Shown piece by piece: positions 55,951 to 64,000 of a stretch of DNA of 64,000 bases; position 1 is the first letter of the stretch, and the number at the start of each line of letters is the position of its first letter. Source of the stretch: Granulosicoccus sp045106195 (GTDB lineage Bacteria > Pseudomonadota > Gammaproteobacteria > Granulosicoccales > Granulosicoccaceae); the NCBI GenBank assembly GCA_045106195.1, contig JBGCEH010000010.1, positions 124,001 to 188,000 of the forward strand, read 5' to 3'. The notes beneath the pieces are model-generated. The model had not been told where the DNA came from. It did not search any database and saw nothing but the letters and a program-made list of their open reading frames with translations. Both the position numbers and the translations under genes were made by a program.

Positions 55951-58329
55951 TCATTTCCTGACTGAAAGCTGTCTTTTCCAGAATCTGTCCAAAGCCACGA
56001 CCAGCGCTTCCTGATCTGCCGGGTAGTCCACCTGCCAGTCAGCGGGATACAGCTCCCGATAAGCTGACTGCTTGAAGCGGGCATCGACAAAAAGTACAAA
56101 TCCGTTGTCAGACTCACCGCGAATGAGGCGGCCTGCAGTCTGGAGCACTCGTGTGAATCCGGGATAGCGATAGGTAAAATCATAGCCGTTATGGCCCAGT
56201 TGCTTATAGTGCTCTGCAATCAACTCGCTCTGCGTATCGATGGCAGGCAACCCCGTACCAACAATCAGGGTTCCTATCAGTCGGTCTCCAGTATAATCGA
56301 TACCTTCACCGAATACGCCGCCTTGGATAGCGAAGCCAATGCGATGACCGGGGGTTTCCAGCTCTTCGAATAATGCCTGTCGCTCCTGCCTGGTTTGGAC
56401 ACGGGACTGAACCCAGGTTTCACGATCCGGATACTCATCCCGAAACAGCTTGTGCAACTGTTCGAGGTAGGTATACGATGGAAGGAAAACCAGGTAATTT
56501 CCCGGCTTGATAACCGTAGTGTCATGAATGAGTGATACAAGCCTTGCCATGGATTCCTGACGATGGCGATAGCGGGTATCCACCCAGTCGACAACACAGC
56601 GCAAACACTTGCGGGCATCGAACGGCGAGGTAAGCTGCAAGTAAGCTGACTCCGCGTCCAGGCCGAGCGTGTCACGATAAAAGACACCCGGACGCAGAGT
56701 CGCCGAAAAAATCACTGATGACCTGAAAAGACGATGGCTTGCATTTAGCGCACGGGATGCATCAACGCAATACAGGGTCACAGTCACTTCACGACGTCGG
56801 CCGATGTGTCGGCATCGGGTTAAGCATCGATGCTGCTCCGAAAACAAATCGGCAATCACGCGATAGCGGAACATCTCCTTCCACAGTGATGAGGCAAGCT
56901 CACCCAGCAGCGCTGACTCCATACCCACAGCACTCATCTGCACAAGCACCGCGGTAACACTACGTCCCAATGAGGAGGGCAATTCCCGCGAGACACAAGG
57001 CGTTTCATCAGTTTGAGTGTCAAGCTTGTAAAGCAGCCGTGACAGACGATCCAGTTCAGCTGCAATCAAGGGGTGCGCAGCGCGGCATTCATGGGCAGCA
57101 TTCATGCATTGGTCTCTTGATAGTTCAGCGGAGTACATTGATCGTGAGCGATCTACCAGATTGTGAGCTTCGTCAATCAGTAACACGGTATCATTCGCCG
57201 GACCGGAAAAATGCGGCAGCCTGACGAGTGGGTCGAACACGTAGTTGTAGTCTGCGACCACAACATGTACCCAGGGCAAGAGCTGTTGCACCAGCTCAAA
57301 AGGACATAACTGATGTGCCCAGGCGAGCTCATCAAGGCTTGCGTTGTCAATAACGCCCAGATCAAGTAGCTCATCTCTGGCCTGTGGCAGACGATCGAAA
57401 AAACCCAAGGTCATGGGGCAACGACCTGTTGCATCTCGCTCACATCGACCATTGGAACAAAAACACGTCTGCTCCTTGGCCCGAATCTGGATCATAGTGG
57501 TTTGCAGACCTGCATCGTTCAGTTTTTGCATGGCCTGCTCTGCGCTATGCCGACCTGCCACTTTCGCTGTCAGGTAGATCAATTGATTGACTTTTCCTTC
57601 GCCCATCGATTTGAGTGCCGGGTATAAACTGCTAACCGTTTTACCAATTCCGGTTGGTGCTTCACACATCAGATTGGTGGCATCACGGCAGGCCCGATAG
57701 ATGGCAACTGCCATCTCGCGCTGACCTTGACGGAATTGTTCAAACGGAAATGGCAAGGTATGAGTGGTGGACACCATTTTCTCGTGCCAGACTTGTGTTT
57801 TCAGAATCCACTCCACATAGCACAGCATGGCCGTATGGGCGAATTCAATGAGTTCCTTACTGCTTACAGTTCGTTTTTCAGAGCTTTCGGTAGCATCCAA
57901 AAGATTGACATGAATCAGTTCAAGCTCAAGCTCACCTGGCTCCTGACCGGACTGCTGAAAATAGAGATATCCATACAGATATAGTTGTGCCCATTGCAAT
58001 GCCCGATGTGATTCAGGCAGCTGTATTGAGGGGACCAGTGTTGTTTTTATTTCTGACAATATGGGCGTTCGCGTATCCACAAGGTCGATGCGCCCACTCA
58101 GTGTGACCGTGTTGTTCTTGATATGACACTGTGAATTCAGTGCTACTTCAGACTGAAGCCATGCTGGCTTTCCAGCTAACTGCTGCCGCTGTTTCTGAAG
58201 TTTCTTGTGTGCCTGCATACCGTCACGTGCGGATGGACCGACAACCGCATCGGGTAGCAGATCACCTTGCCGACAGGCGAAATCGGCGAGCTGGGTAACA
58301 GACAGCTTTATGTTGACAGATTCCGTCAC
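55951..58329 (-). CDS. Rad3/DinG-type superfamily 2 helicase with an N-terminal PD-(D/E)XK nuclease-like domain
   Basis: 792 residues from GTG 58329, chosen because GTGA overlaps the stop of the gene before it; the track frame starts 10 codons earlier inside that gene. An N-terminal nuclease-like region (about 50-110) has Glu61, Asp82 in GRIDLVD, and Glu93-x-Lys95 in SEIKTT. Helicase: Walker A APTGIGKT (Lys230), the Fe-S Cys cluster CFCSNGRCERDATGRC cut to Cys 289/291/296/304 and Cys342, DEAH near 386, and motif VI QTAGRLIRGESD. XPD-like DNA unwinding is the family role. It is coupled to the FAN1 gene. Confidence 0.92.
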   Translation of the reverse strand: MTESVNIKLSVTQLADFACRQGDLLPDAVVGPSARDGMQAHKKLQKQRQQLAGKPAWLQSEVALNSQCHIKNNTVTLSGRIDLVDTRTPILSEIKTTLVPSIQLPESHRALQWAQLYLYGYLYFQQSGQEPGELELELIHVNLLDATESSEKRTVSSKELIEFAHTAMLCYVEWILKTQVWHEKMVSTTHTLPFPFEQFRQGQREMAVAIYRACRDATNLMCEAPTGIGKTVSSLYPALKSMGEGKVNQLIYLTAKVAGRHSAEQAMQKLNDAGLQTTMIQIRAKEQTCFCSNGRCERDATGRCPMTLGFFDRLPQARDELLDLGVIDNASLDELAWAHQLCPFELVQQLLPWVHVVVADYNYVFDPLVRLPHFSGPANDTVLLIDEAHNLVDRSRSMYSAELSRDQCMNAAHECRAAHPLIAAELDRLSRLLYKLDTQTDETPCVSRELPSSLGRSVTAVLVQMSAVGMESALLGELASSLWKEMFRYRVIADLFSEQHRCLTRCRHIGRRREVTVTLYCVDASRALNASHRLFRSSVIFSATLRPGVFYRDTLGLDAESAYLQLTSPFDARKCLRCVVDWVDTRYRHRQESMARLVSLIHDTTVIKPGNYLVFLPSYTYLEQLHKLFRDEYPDRETWVQSRVQTRQERQALFEELETPGHRIGFAIQGGVFGEGIDYTGDRLIGTLIVGTGLPAIDTQSELIAEHYKQLGHNGYDFTYRYPGFTRVLQTAGRLIRGESDNGFVLFVDARFKQSAYRELYPADWQVDYPADQEALVVALDRFWKRQLSVRK

Positions 58330-59975
58330 AATCGATAGCGCACATGCACAAGTCGGCAAGCGATATTGTTTTGATCAAAGTATTGCATCCAACGACGCTG
58401 GTTGGCCTGAAGCGCATCTCCCGGCCCCTTGATTTCAATGAATTCGTAGCCGCCTGCTCTGGGAAAAAGAACAAGGTCTGGTAAACCTGTAGAGTTCTCA
58501 CGAGTGTCAGCCAGAATGCGTTCAAACAATGCGCGCCAATGATCACGCGGGATACGGTCGAGTGCCAACACAAGCATGTCTGGCGACAAGCGTTGCCAAC
58601 GCACCAGCGGGTTCTGCTTGCCGGCATGCTGCTCGAAGGATTCAAGTACCCTCGCACGTAAACTATCCTGATCGTCAAGCTCAGCAAATCGCCTGGCGAA
58701 CAAGTCTGCACGTCTGGCGCAAAATTCGGGCTCATTGAAATCTGCAGGTGCCATCTGGAAAGGGTTAAAAAATACGCCGGGCACCGGATGGAACATGATG
58801 TCCCAGATAAACAAGCCAAGCACACCGTTAATCAGTGTGTTTTCGGTGTGAAAACAGGCTCCGGTGTTTGCGTAGAACCGTCGGGCAAGCTCTTCCACCC
58901 GCGACCCATCACTACGCAAGACCAGTCTGGTGGTTGCAGGCTTGAATGGACGAGTTTTGATATGCGCAATATCAAGGGCCTGCTGGCACCTCGCGAAAAG
59001 CGTCAGCCCAGTCAGTCTTTCGGATTCGTTGTATGCCTCATCACACATTTGCCTTGCCAGTGTCAGGGCATGCGGCCATTGCTGTTTGGCCATCAAGATA
59101 CGGACACGCCGCTCTCTCGCAGGGGGGTGAACCGAGGCTTTGTACAACGTGGTTGCCTCCTCAACGCGGGATAAACGCTCGAGTTGCCGGGCTATGCGAT
59201 TGCGAATTCGATCAAGGCGGCGCCGCAGATTGACATCATTGGCACACGGCTTCGGCAGCGAATCGGCCAGCCTTGAAAGCTCTGTTGCGTTGCCCTGATC
59301 CGTGCATTCATATAACGTTTCGCACTCAAAGTATCGCCAATGTGCATCGATTTGCTCACGTGACGTAAACGCACGGCAAGCGCAGTCCAGTGGATAGTCC
59401 TCGTATCGTAGTGTGCCCAGCTGGCGCAGTACCAGCTCACTGCTATCCTGATACAGGTTGCCGAAAAAACACAGTTGCATCAGCATCCAGTGTTTGTGCC
59501 CTTCAAGCGTGATCCACTGGTCCGAGGCCTTTAACACCTGCCAGTACCGATTCTGCAGAGCGTGATCGCAGTTGGTGAGATGCTCTGTCAGATTAACCCT
59601 GCACAGCTTGCGCAAGTCGTGTAACCCAAGCAGGTCGATTATTTCCGGTTTGGTGAAGCAGCCGAGTAAAATGGCCACATCCAGAGGCGGCTGGCCGCTT
59701 GCAAGGTCATGTTCTGTGAGTTCAGCGGCAGCGGACTCTATATCTTCGATTTCTGCATAAGAAAGCCGGCTGAGGCGGAAAGTTGATCCTCTGCGGGTCA
59801 GTAAACGAATATAGAGACGTTGCGCTGCTTTCGACGCGCCACGGATCATGTCGAGCCACTGTTGCTCAGAGCGAGTCAGCAGGTCATGATAAGTGTCAGC
59901 GACAAAGTCTGTGATCGTATGAAAATTGTCGATGTAGTAGTCATCTTTCAGTTCTGGCGCTTGCCGCTCATTCAT
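58326..59975 (-). CDS. FAN1-like structure-specific nuclease with VRR-NUC domain
   Basis: 549 residues. The C-terminal VRR-NUC domain holds the catalytic Asp500 (GLPDLVLF), Glu514 and Lys516 (FIEIKGPGD), spaced as in FAN1. The middle is helical and TPR-like; the N-terminus (DYYIDNFHTITDFVADTYHDLL) has the SAP-like DNA-binding region seen in bacterial FAN1. It cuts 5' flaps and aids interstrand crosslink repair. The TGA overlaps the helicase GTG start, so the two proteins are made together. Divergent from the glutathione peroxidase gene (35 bases). Confidence 0.93.
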   Translation of the reverse strand: MNERQAPELKDDYYIDNFHTITDFVADTYHDLLTRSEQQWLDMIRGASKAAQRLYIRLLTRRGSTFRLSRLSYAEIEDIESAAAELTEHDLASGQPPLDVAILLGCFTKPEIIDLLGLHDLRKLCRVNLTEHLTNCDHALQNRYWQVLKASDQWITLEGHKHWMLMQLCFFGNLYQDSSELVLRQLGTLRYEDYPLDCACRAFTSREQIDAHWRYFECETLYECTDQGNATELSRLADSLPKPCANDVNLRRRLDRIRNRIARQLERLSRVEEATTLYKASVHPPARERRVRILMAKQQWPHALTLARQMCDEAYNESERLTGLTLFARCQQALDIAHIKTRPFKPATTRLVLRSDGSRVEELARRFYANTGACFHTENTLINGVLGLFIWDIMFHPVPGVFFNPFQMAPADFNEPEFCARRADLFARRFAELDDQDSLRARVLESFEQHAGKQNPLVRWQRLSPDMLVLALDRIPRDHWRALFERILADTRENSTGLPDLVLFPRAGGYEFIEIKGPGDALQANQRRWMQYFDQNNIACRLVHVRYRL

Positions 59976-60010
59976 AACACGGGTAGTTCGTCTTCCACAG
60001 GTAAAAAATC

Positions 60011-60634
60011 ATGGTTACTTCACGTCGTCAGTTCTTGCAGCGTATCCTGGGCAGCGCAACGTATGCGGCTCTGGCAGGATCCGCACCCCTGACACTTTCA
60101 CCGACATTTGCCAGCACCGATTCTGGTAGCGATAGTAGTCCGGCTACTGGTAATAATGCCTGTAATAGCCTCCTGAGTCACGAGCTAAGGCCACTGATGG
60201 GGCCAACGCAGCGCCCCTTGTGTGAGCAATATGCCGATCAGGTGCTTTTAATGGTGAATACCGCAAGCAAGTGCGGATTTACCTATCAGTTCGAGGATCT
60301 GGAAAAATTGCACCAACGCTACTCCGGACAAGGGTTTCAGGTGCTGGGTTTCCCTTCGGGGGATTTCCGACAGGAGCTGAGTAGCGAAGCCGAGGTTGCG
60401 GAGTTTTGCGAGTTAAACTACGGGGTGAGCTTCCCCATGTTCGAAAAAATCAGTGTAACCGGTGACAATGCCCACCCTCTGTATCGCGAGCTAGCAGAAG
60501 CCACGGGCACCTACCCTCGCTGGAATTTCAATAAATACCTGGTGAACAGAAAAGGAGAGATCGTAACCCACTACGACTCGGGCACAAAGCCCATGGGTCG
60601 CCAGATGATCAATGACATCGAGGCTTTGCTGTAG
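60011..60634 (+). CDS. Tat-exported glutathione peroxidase family protein
   Basis: 207 residues. Twin-arginine signal SRRQFLQR with a hydrophobic stretch to residue 35. GPx fold with the peroxidatic Cys88 in NTASKCGFT, then GFPSGDFRQE, where many homologues read GFPCNQF so the usual second Cys is Ser, and WNFNKYLVNRKG at the end. It likely reduces lipid or hydrogen peroxides outside the cytoplasm; with the resolving Cys lost, the reductant is unclear. Confidence 0.9.
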   Translation: MVTSRRQFLQRILGSATYAALAGSAPLTLSPTFASTDSGSDSSPATGNNACNSLLSHELRPLMGPTQRPLCEQYADQVLLMVNTASKCGFTYQFEDLEKLHQRYSGQGFQVLGFPSGDFRQELSSEAEVAEFCELNYGVSFPMFEKISVTGDNAHPLYRELAEATGTYPRWNFNKYLVNRKGEIVTHYDSGTKPMGRQMINDIEALL

Positions 60635-60642
60635 ACCTCCCC

Positions 60643-61098
60643 ATGACAGCAAACCAACAATCAATTCCTACCCCTGCTCTGGTTCTTGGCCTTGGTGGCC
60701 TGATTCCGTTTATCGGTGCTGCTTTGATGACCTGGTTCGGTCAGAATCACAGTGTTCAGCAGCTCGCAATGGTGTCTCTGAGCACCTATGGTGCAATTAT
60801 TCTGAGCTTTCTCGGCGGGGTTCGCTGGGGGAATCTGTTGCACGACAAAGACGGGCTCAATCGCTGGATGCCTCTGACGATGAGTGTTGTGCCCAGTCTG
60901 ATCGCATGGCCAGCGTTGCTGCTTGCACCGATACCTCAGCTTGCGTTGCTCTGTGCCGGGTTTACGCTGCAATACGCCTCGGATGTCGCCGCTGAAAAAC
61001 GCGGTGAAGTTCCCGCGTGGTTTTTACGCTTGAGGCTAATCCTGACGTCGGGGGCGGTGTTAAGTCTGCTGGCCGGATTGCTGGGCAATACGCTCTGA
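60643..61098 (+). CDS. DUF3429 membrane protein
   Basis: 151 residues with four TM segments. SFLGGVRWG and LQYASDVAAEKRG are the family motifs. Function unknown. It begins 8 bases after the peroxidase stop, so probably one transcript, and meets the convergent flavin-reductase gene end to end. Confidence 0.88.
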   Translation: MTANQQSIPTPALVLGLGGLIPFIGAALMTWFGQNHSVQQLAMVSLSTYGAIILSFLGGVRWGNLLHDKDGLNRWMPLTMSVVPSLIAWPALLLAPIPQLALLCAGFTLQYASDVAAEKRGEVPAWFLRLRLILTSGAVLSLLAGLLGNTL

Positions 61099-61713
61099 TC
61101 AGGGTTTTGGATAGGGCAGTCTGCCGAGTGTTGACGCCGAGTGATATTCATCGAGGCCCGTAACAGCAACCGCATGGGCTTCATTCATGTTCAGTTGACC
61201 ATCTTCCGCCATCAATCCTTCATTGATTCGTACTTCGACGATTTCGGCGATAACAAGGACCGTGTGGTTAAACGATAGTGTCTGAGTTTCCACCAGGGAT
61301 AAACCGGTCTTGATGGGACTCTGAGAAACGTAGGGGGCTTTCATCAGCGGTGTGAATTCTTCGTCCAACCCGACGGCTTGGAATTCTGATTGCTCGCGTG
61401 GGTAACGTGCTGTGGTTTGATGGGACTGAGCGTAGATGTCACGCGTGACCACATTGAGTGTAAATTGGCGTATTTCAATGAGGTTTTCCAGCGAATGTCG
61501 TGGGACGCTATGGGGCCTGATGAGTAAGCCCAATAGCGGTGGATTGGCTCCAACGTGGAAAACGGACGTCATCAGCGCAAGATTGGTTTGACCTTGCCCA
61601 TTGATGGAGCCGAGCAGGTTGGCGCTCTTGTAGCCGGATAGACTGTTGATGAGATTGGCGCGACGGCGCTTGTCCATAGCATCCAGTGATGTGCGCTCAA
61701 GGTGCAGTGTCAT
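61099..61713 (-). CDS. Flavin reductase-like FMN-binding protein
   Basis: 204 residues, FMN-binding split-barrel. SGYKSANLLGSINGQGQTNLALM, then VGANPPLLGLLIRP and FTLNVVTRD, give the family pattern of the DIM6/flavin reductase group. The reaction may be NAD(P)H:flavin reduction, but the substrate here is unknown. Its ATG overlaps the stop of the saccharopine-dehydrogenase-like gene (ATGA). Confidence 0.85.
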   Translation of the reverse strand: MTLHLERTSLDAMDKRRRANLINSLSGYKSANLLGSINGQGQTNLALMTSVFHVGANPPLLGLLIRPHSVPRHSLENLIEIRQFTLNVVTRDIYAQSHQTTARYPREQSEFQAVGLDEEFTPLMKAPYVSQSPIKTGLSLVETQTLSFNHTVLVIAEIVEVRINEGLMAEDGQLNMNEAHAVAVTGLDEYHSASTLGRLPYPKP

Positions 61714-62825
61714 ACCAGATCCCCAACGGGTAAGCGGTTCAGGTGATGCTCATAGGTCTCTTGTGCCCGCTTCCAGACGCCGGTATCCAGTTGTCGCAGT
61801 TCGAGTAATGTCGGTAACAATTGCTCGCAGAAGTGTTCACTACTTTCACGTGGTAACAAGGAAGGAAGATGATCAATGGCGATGAGTTGTAATGAAGGTT
61901 GCCCATCACCGGCGTTGATGATTTCGCTAACCGGGTTGTCCATTGTGTTGCAATTCTGATAAACCGGTAGTGGGTTGTATTGCCCGTGCGGGTCGCAGCT
62001 GACATCACTAATTACTTGTAGGCGGCGCGCACGGTTTGCCAGATGCTCACGCGTAGTAAAAGGTGGTAACGCAGAATTGATGAAGACGCAATTGACAAAA
62101 ATATCGTGTTCAAGCAAAGCGTCGAAGGGGCCGCCTGATGCTGTTTCAGCCTGATCCCATTCGCTGACATCCATGTCGCAATGTCTTAACAGCTCGACCG
62201 CTCCTGAACCGCATCGTCCAAGAGCACCGATGACCAGAGCATTTGGCAGTTTGTCGATGCTTTGAAGAGCTTGTCGAACTGATGCCAATAGCGTGTGCTT
62301 GTCTTTCCAGGCCGTTAAGGTACCCTGGGAATGACCACAGGTTTTTGTGCAATAGCACAGCACGGCCAACGCGGCACCAACATAGCCTGCCCAATAACCG
62401 AAGGCTGCGATACGTTTGCCTGATTCGTCCGTCAGGTATTCCAAATCATACAAGACGCCACCACCGCATCGATGTTGCACTAGTGTTCTTTGCCAGTCTT
62501 GCTGGTCCTTGAACACATGGGCAAAGTGAACGTGCCGCCGGGTAAAGGGACCGTTGTCGGGGTCCAGTTCTTTCAAGCCCAGAATGATCGCGTTCTGTGG
62601 TGCGTCCCGCCAGGCATGAGTATCCACCAATCGGCAACCGGCACTTTCATATTCGTCATCGTTGAAGATTCGCTGTTCCGAGCGTTCCACGACAACGTCA
62701 TAGCCGTGTTGGAGCAGCTGCTGTGCAGCTTTTGGAGTCAGCATGGTGCGCTGCTCGAAGAGTTTGGTTTCAGCGCGAAGCCAGAGTAGATTGTTGTTGG
62801 CAGTATCGGGACGTTGTCTGTTCAT
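61710..62825 (-). CDS. Saccharopine dehydrogenase (NAD+, L-lysine-forming)-like protein
   Basis: 371 residues, the Lys1/alanine-dehydrogenase-like two-Rossmann fold. LWLRAETKLFEQRTMLTP at the start and ALVIGALGRCGSGAVELL near 195 are the substrate and NAD motifs of the fungal-type enzyme; DVSCDPHGQYNP follows. It would form or cleave saccharopine, which is an unusual lysine route in bacteria. It overlaps selD and the flavin reductase by four bases on either side, which gives a three-gene unit. Confidence 0.85.
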   Translation of the reverse strand: MNRQRPDTANNNLLWLRAETKLFEQRTMLTPKAAQQLLQHGYDVVVERSEQRIFNDDEYESAGCRLVDTHAWRDAPQNAIILGLKELDPDNGPFTRRHVHFAHVFKDQQDWQRTLVQHRCGGGVLYDLEYLTDESGKRIAAFGYWAGYVGAALAVLCYCTKTCGHSQGTLTAWKDKHTLLASVRQALQSIDKLPNALVIGALGRCGSGAVELLRHCDMDVSEWDQAETASGGPFDALLEHDIFVNCVFINSALPPFTTREHLANRARRLQVISDVSCDPHGQYNPLPVYQNCNTMDNPVSEIINAGDGQPSLQLIAIDHLPSLLPRESSEHFCEQLLPTLLELRQLDTGVWKRAQETYEHHLNRLPVGDLV

Positions 62826-64000
62826 GAGAACTTCCGGTTTTTTATTCGCAACGGTCCTGCGGCGCTGACATGACCAATAACAGCGGCGTCTGTCATGCCT
62901 GCTTGTGCCAGGGCGTCGAGGCAGGCTGTTTGTGATGTACCGGGGACGATAGCGAGCAGGCCTCCACTGGTTTGCGGATCGGCTAGCAAGGCAAGGGCTG
63001 CCGGGTCGCAGTCTTCTTCAATGCAGGCGTTTGCGTAGGCTATGCTGTTCTGCTCCCATAGCGAGCTACGACACCCTTGGCGGCTGAGTTCACAGGCGCC
63101 GTCGAGGAACGGGATATCGCTTAAGAAAATATCGACACCTGGCACATCTGATGTGACTTTGGCCTTACTGGCTTGCATTCTGACGCCTGCCAGTAATCGA
63201 CTTGAATGTCCAATGAGTCCAAAGCCTGTAACGTCGGTCATGGCCAGGCTACCATGATGACGCAGGATGTCAGCTGCCAGGCTGTTGCTTTGCAGCATGC
63301 TGGTAATAGCCGCGGCGATATCAGGACCTCGCGCGCTCCCCTGCATCAATCCGGCGAACAGCGTTCCAATGCCAAGAGCCTTCGTGAGAATCAGCGCATC
63401 GCCTTCGTGAACACGCACAAATTCCCGGCCGGCCGTGGTAGCTTCGCTGGCATTGTCCATGGTTGCATTAATGGCGAGACCAATGGCCATATCGGGACCT
63501 TGTGTGGTGTGACCACCAATCAATGCACATGATTCTTCAGAGAGCGCCGACAGGATGCCGCTCATCATGAGCTTCAAGTCTCGTTCGGTAACGGTCTCGT
63601 TTGCTTCAGGTAACGTCAGCAGGACTTGTGCGGAATGTAGTGTTGCATTCAGGGTGACAACATCACTTAGTGCATGCAGGGCTGCTATTCGCCCCAGCAG
63701 GAAAGGGTCATCAACGATGGCGTTTATCTGATCGACTGATTGCACCAGTCTTTGCGATGGCAAATCAACGACGGCGGTATCACCCGCTGGAGACCATTGG
63801 GAGAGGATGTCGTCAGCCGTGTCTTTTTGAATTAAACCGGTGAGTACGCGCTGCAGGATTTCGCTGCCTACTTTCGCACCACATCCTCGACATCGCATCA
63901 TATTCGTAGAATCGGATTCATTCAATGCCTTGGGTAACCGTGCGAGCGTTGCATTCATTTCACGCTTTGGCAAGTTGTGAAAACGATCCATGAAACTCTG
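62822..64000 (-). CDS. selD: Selenide, water dikinase domain of a bifunctional NADH dehydrogenase-SelD protein (5' partial)
   Basis: The frame is open to the last base of the window; 392 residues are visible. The first (QSFMDRFHNLP) matches the end of the FAD-dependent NADH-dehydrogenase-like half that is fused to SelD in many proteobacteria. The SelD half begins at about residue 30 with MRCRGCGAKVG, holding the catalytic Cys and Lys, then GDTAVVDLPSQRLVQSVDQI, ALHALSDVV, GGHTTQGPDMAIGL, and ends with DPQTSGGLL. It makes selenophosphate from selenide and ATP for selenocysteine and 2-selenouridine tRNA. It overlaps the saccharopine-dehydrogenase-like gene by four bases. Confidence 0.92.
   Translation of the reverse strand, partial: QSFMDRFHNLPKREMNATLARLPKALNESDSTNMMRCRGCGAKVGSEILQRVLTGLIQKDTADDILSQWSPAGDTAVVDLPSQRLVQSVDQINAIVDDPFLLGRIAALHALSDVVTLNATLHSAQVLLTLPEANETVTERDLKLMMSGILSALSEESCALIGGHTTQGPDMAIGLAINATMDNASEATTAGREFVRVHEGDALILTKALGIGTLFAGLMQGSARGPDIAAAITSMLQSNSLAADILRHHGSLAMTDVTGFGLIGHSSRLLAGVRMQASKAKVTSDVPGVDIFLSDIPFLDGACELSRQGCRSSLWEQNSIAYANACIEEDCDPAALALLADPQTSGGLLAIVPGTSQTACLDALAQAGMTDAAVIGHVSAAGPLRIKNRKFS

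Overview
The window looks like a chromosomal segment of a free-living, probably marine, gammaproteobacterium. The basis is: moderate base composition; gammaproteobacterial housekeeping types (EttA, CsrA, DusC-type dihydrouridine synthase, SbmA, SlyD, BepA/LoiP-type M48 protease, FAN1-type nuclease, SelD fused to an NADH-dehydrogenase-like part); and marine-style catabolic genes (choline-O-sulfatase, GH16 glucanase, urea uptake, TRAP binding protein). A Granulosicoccus-like or related lineage is a guess from gene content only. I saw no tRNA, rRNA, insertion sequence, prophage or CRISPR array. Both edges cut genes: the oxidoreductase at 1 and selD at 64000.

Layout. 1-9.4 kb: tail of a MerA/Lpd-like flavoprotein; secreted GH16 glucanase with three Fn3-like modules; PAS-GGDEF-EAL c-di-GMP protein; thiolase / HCCA-isomerase-like / methylglutaconyl-CoA-hydratase-like catabolic cluster. 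9.4-19.6 kb: envelope and housekeeping genes (Cys-rich secreted protein, L-serine dehydratase, HAD phosphatase, M48 lipoprotein with SlyD, DUF6279 lipoprotein, DusC, CvfB-like, RbgA-like, small lipoprotein, exported FKBP). 19.6-26.2 kb: SDR, choline dehydrogenase (betA), choline sulfatase (betC), upp and ettA. An MttB-type methyltransferase C-terminal relic lies between upp and betC and is in frame with betC. 26.3-34.6 kb: sbmA, gamma-carbonic anhydrase, HAMP-only membrane protein, DctB/DctD-like two-component pair (the regulator lacks the GAFTGA loop), EamA transporter, secreted Ig-like protein, alkB. 34.7-42.7 kb: conserved small ORF, glmS, and the complete urea ABC transporter urtABCDE behind a candidate NtrC/sigma-54 promoter. 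42.7-48 kb: NDP-forming acyl-CoA synthetase with an orphan TRAP binding protein; exported amidohydrolase. 48-55.2 kb: two-gene envelope module (membrane-anchored beta protein plus TSP3/CBM9 lipoprotein), a secreted pilin-domain/ankyrin fusion, a PreP-like M16 protease. 55.3-64 kb: csrA, a Rad3/DinG-type helicase with a PD-(D/E)XK domain overlapping FAN1, a Tat-exported glutathione peroxidase, DUF3429 protein, and a selD / saccharopine-dehydrogenase-like / flavin-reductase operon.

How genes work together. betC and betA would convert choline-O-sulfate to choline and on to betaine aldehyde/betaine; the MttB relic suggests this locus once also demethylated a quaternary amine. urtABCDE would scavenge urea under nitrogen limitation. 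FAN1 plus the helicase-nuclease form a translationally coupled DNA-repair pair. The DctP-like protein and the acyl-CoA synthetase look like capture plus CoA activation of an organic acid, with the TRAP membrane subunits missing here. The strongest second-look items are the GAFTGA-less DctD, the pilin-ankyrin fusion, the MttB relic joined to betC, the selD operon and the 48-52 kb envelope module. None can be declared a new system from sequence reading alone.
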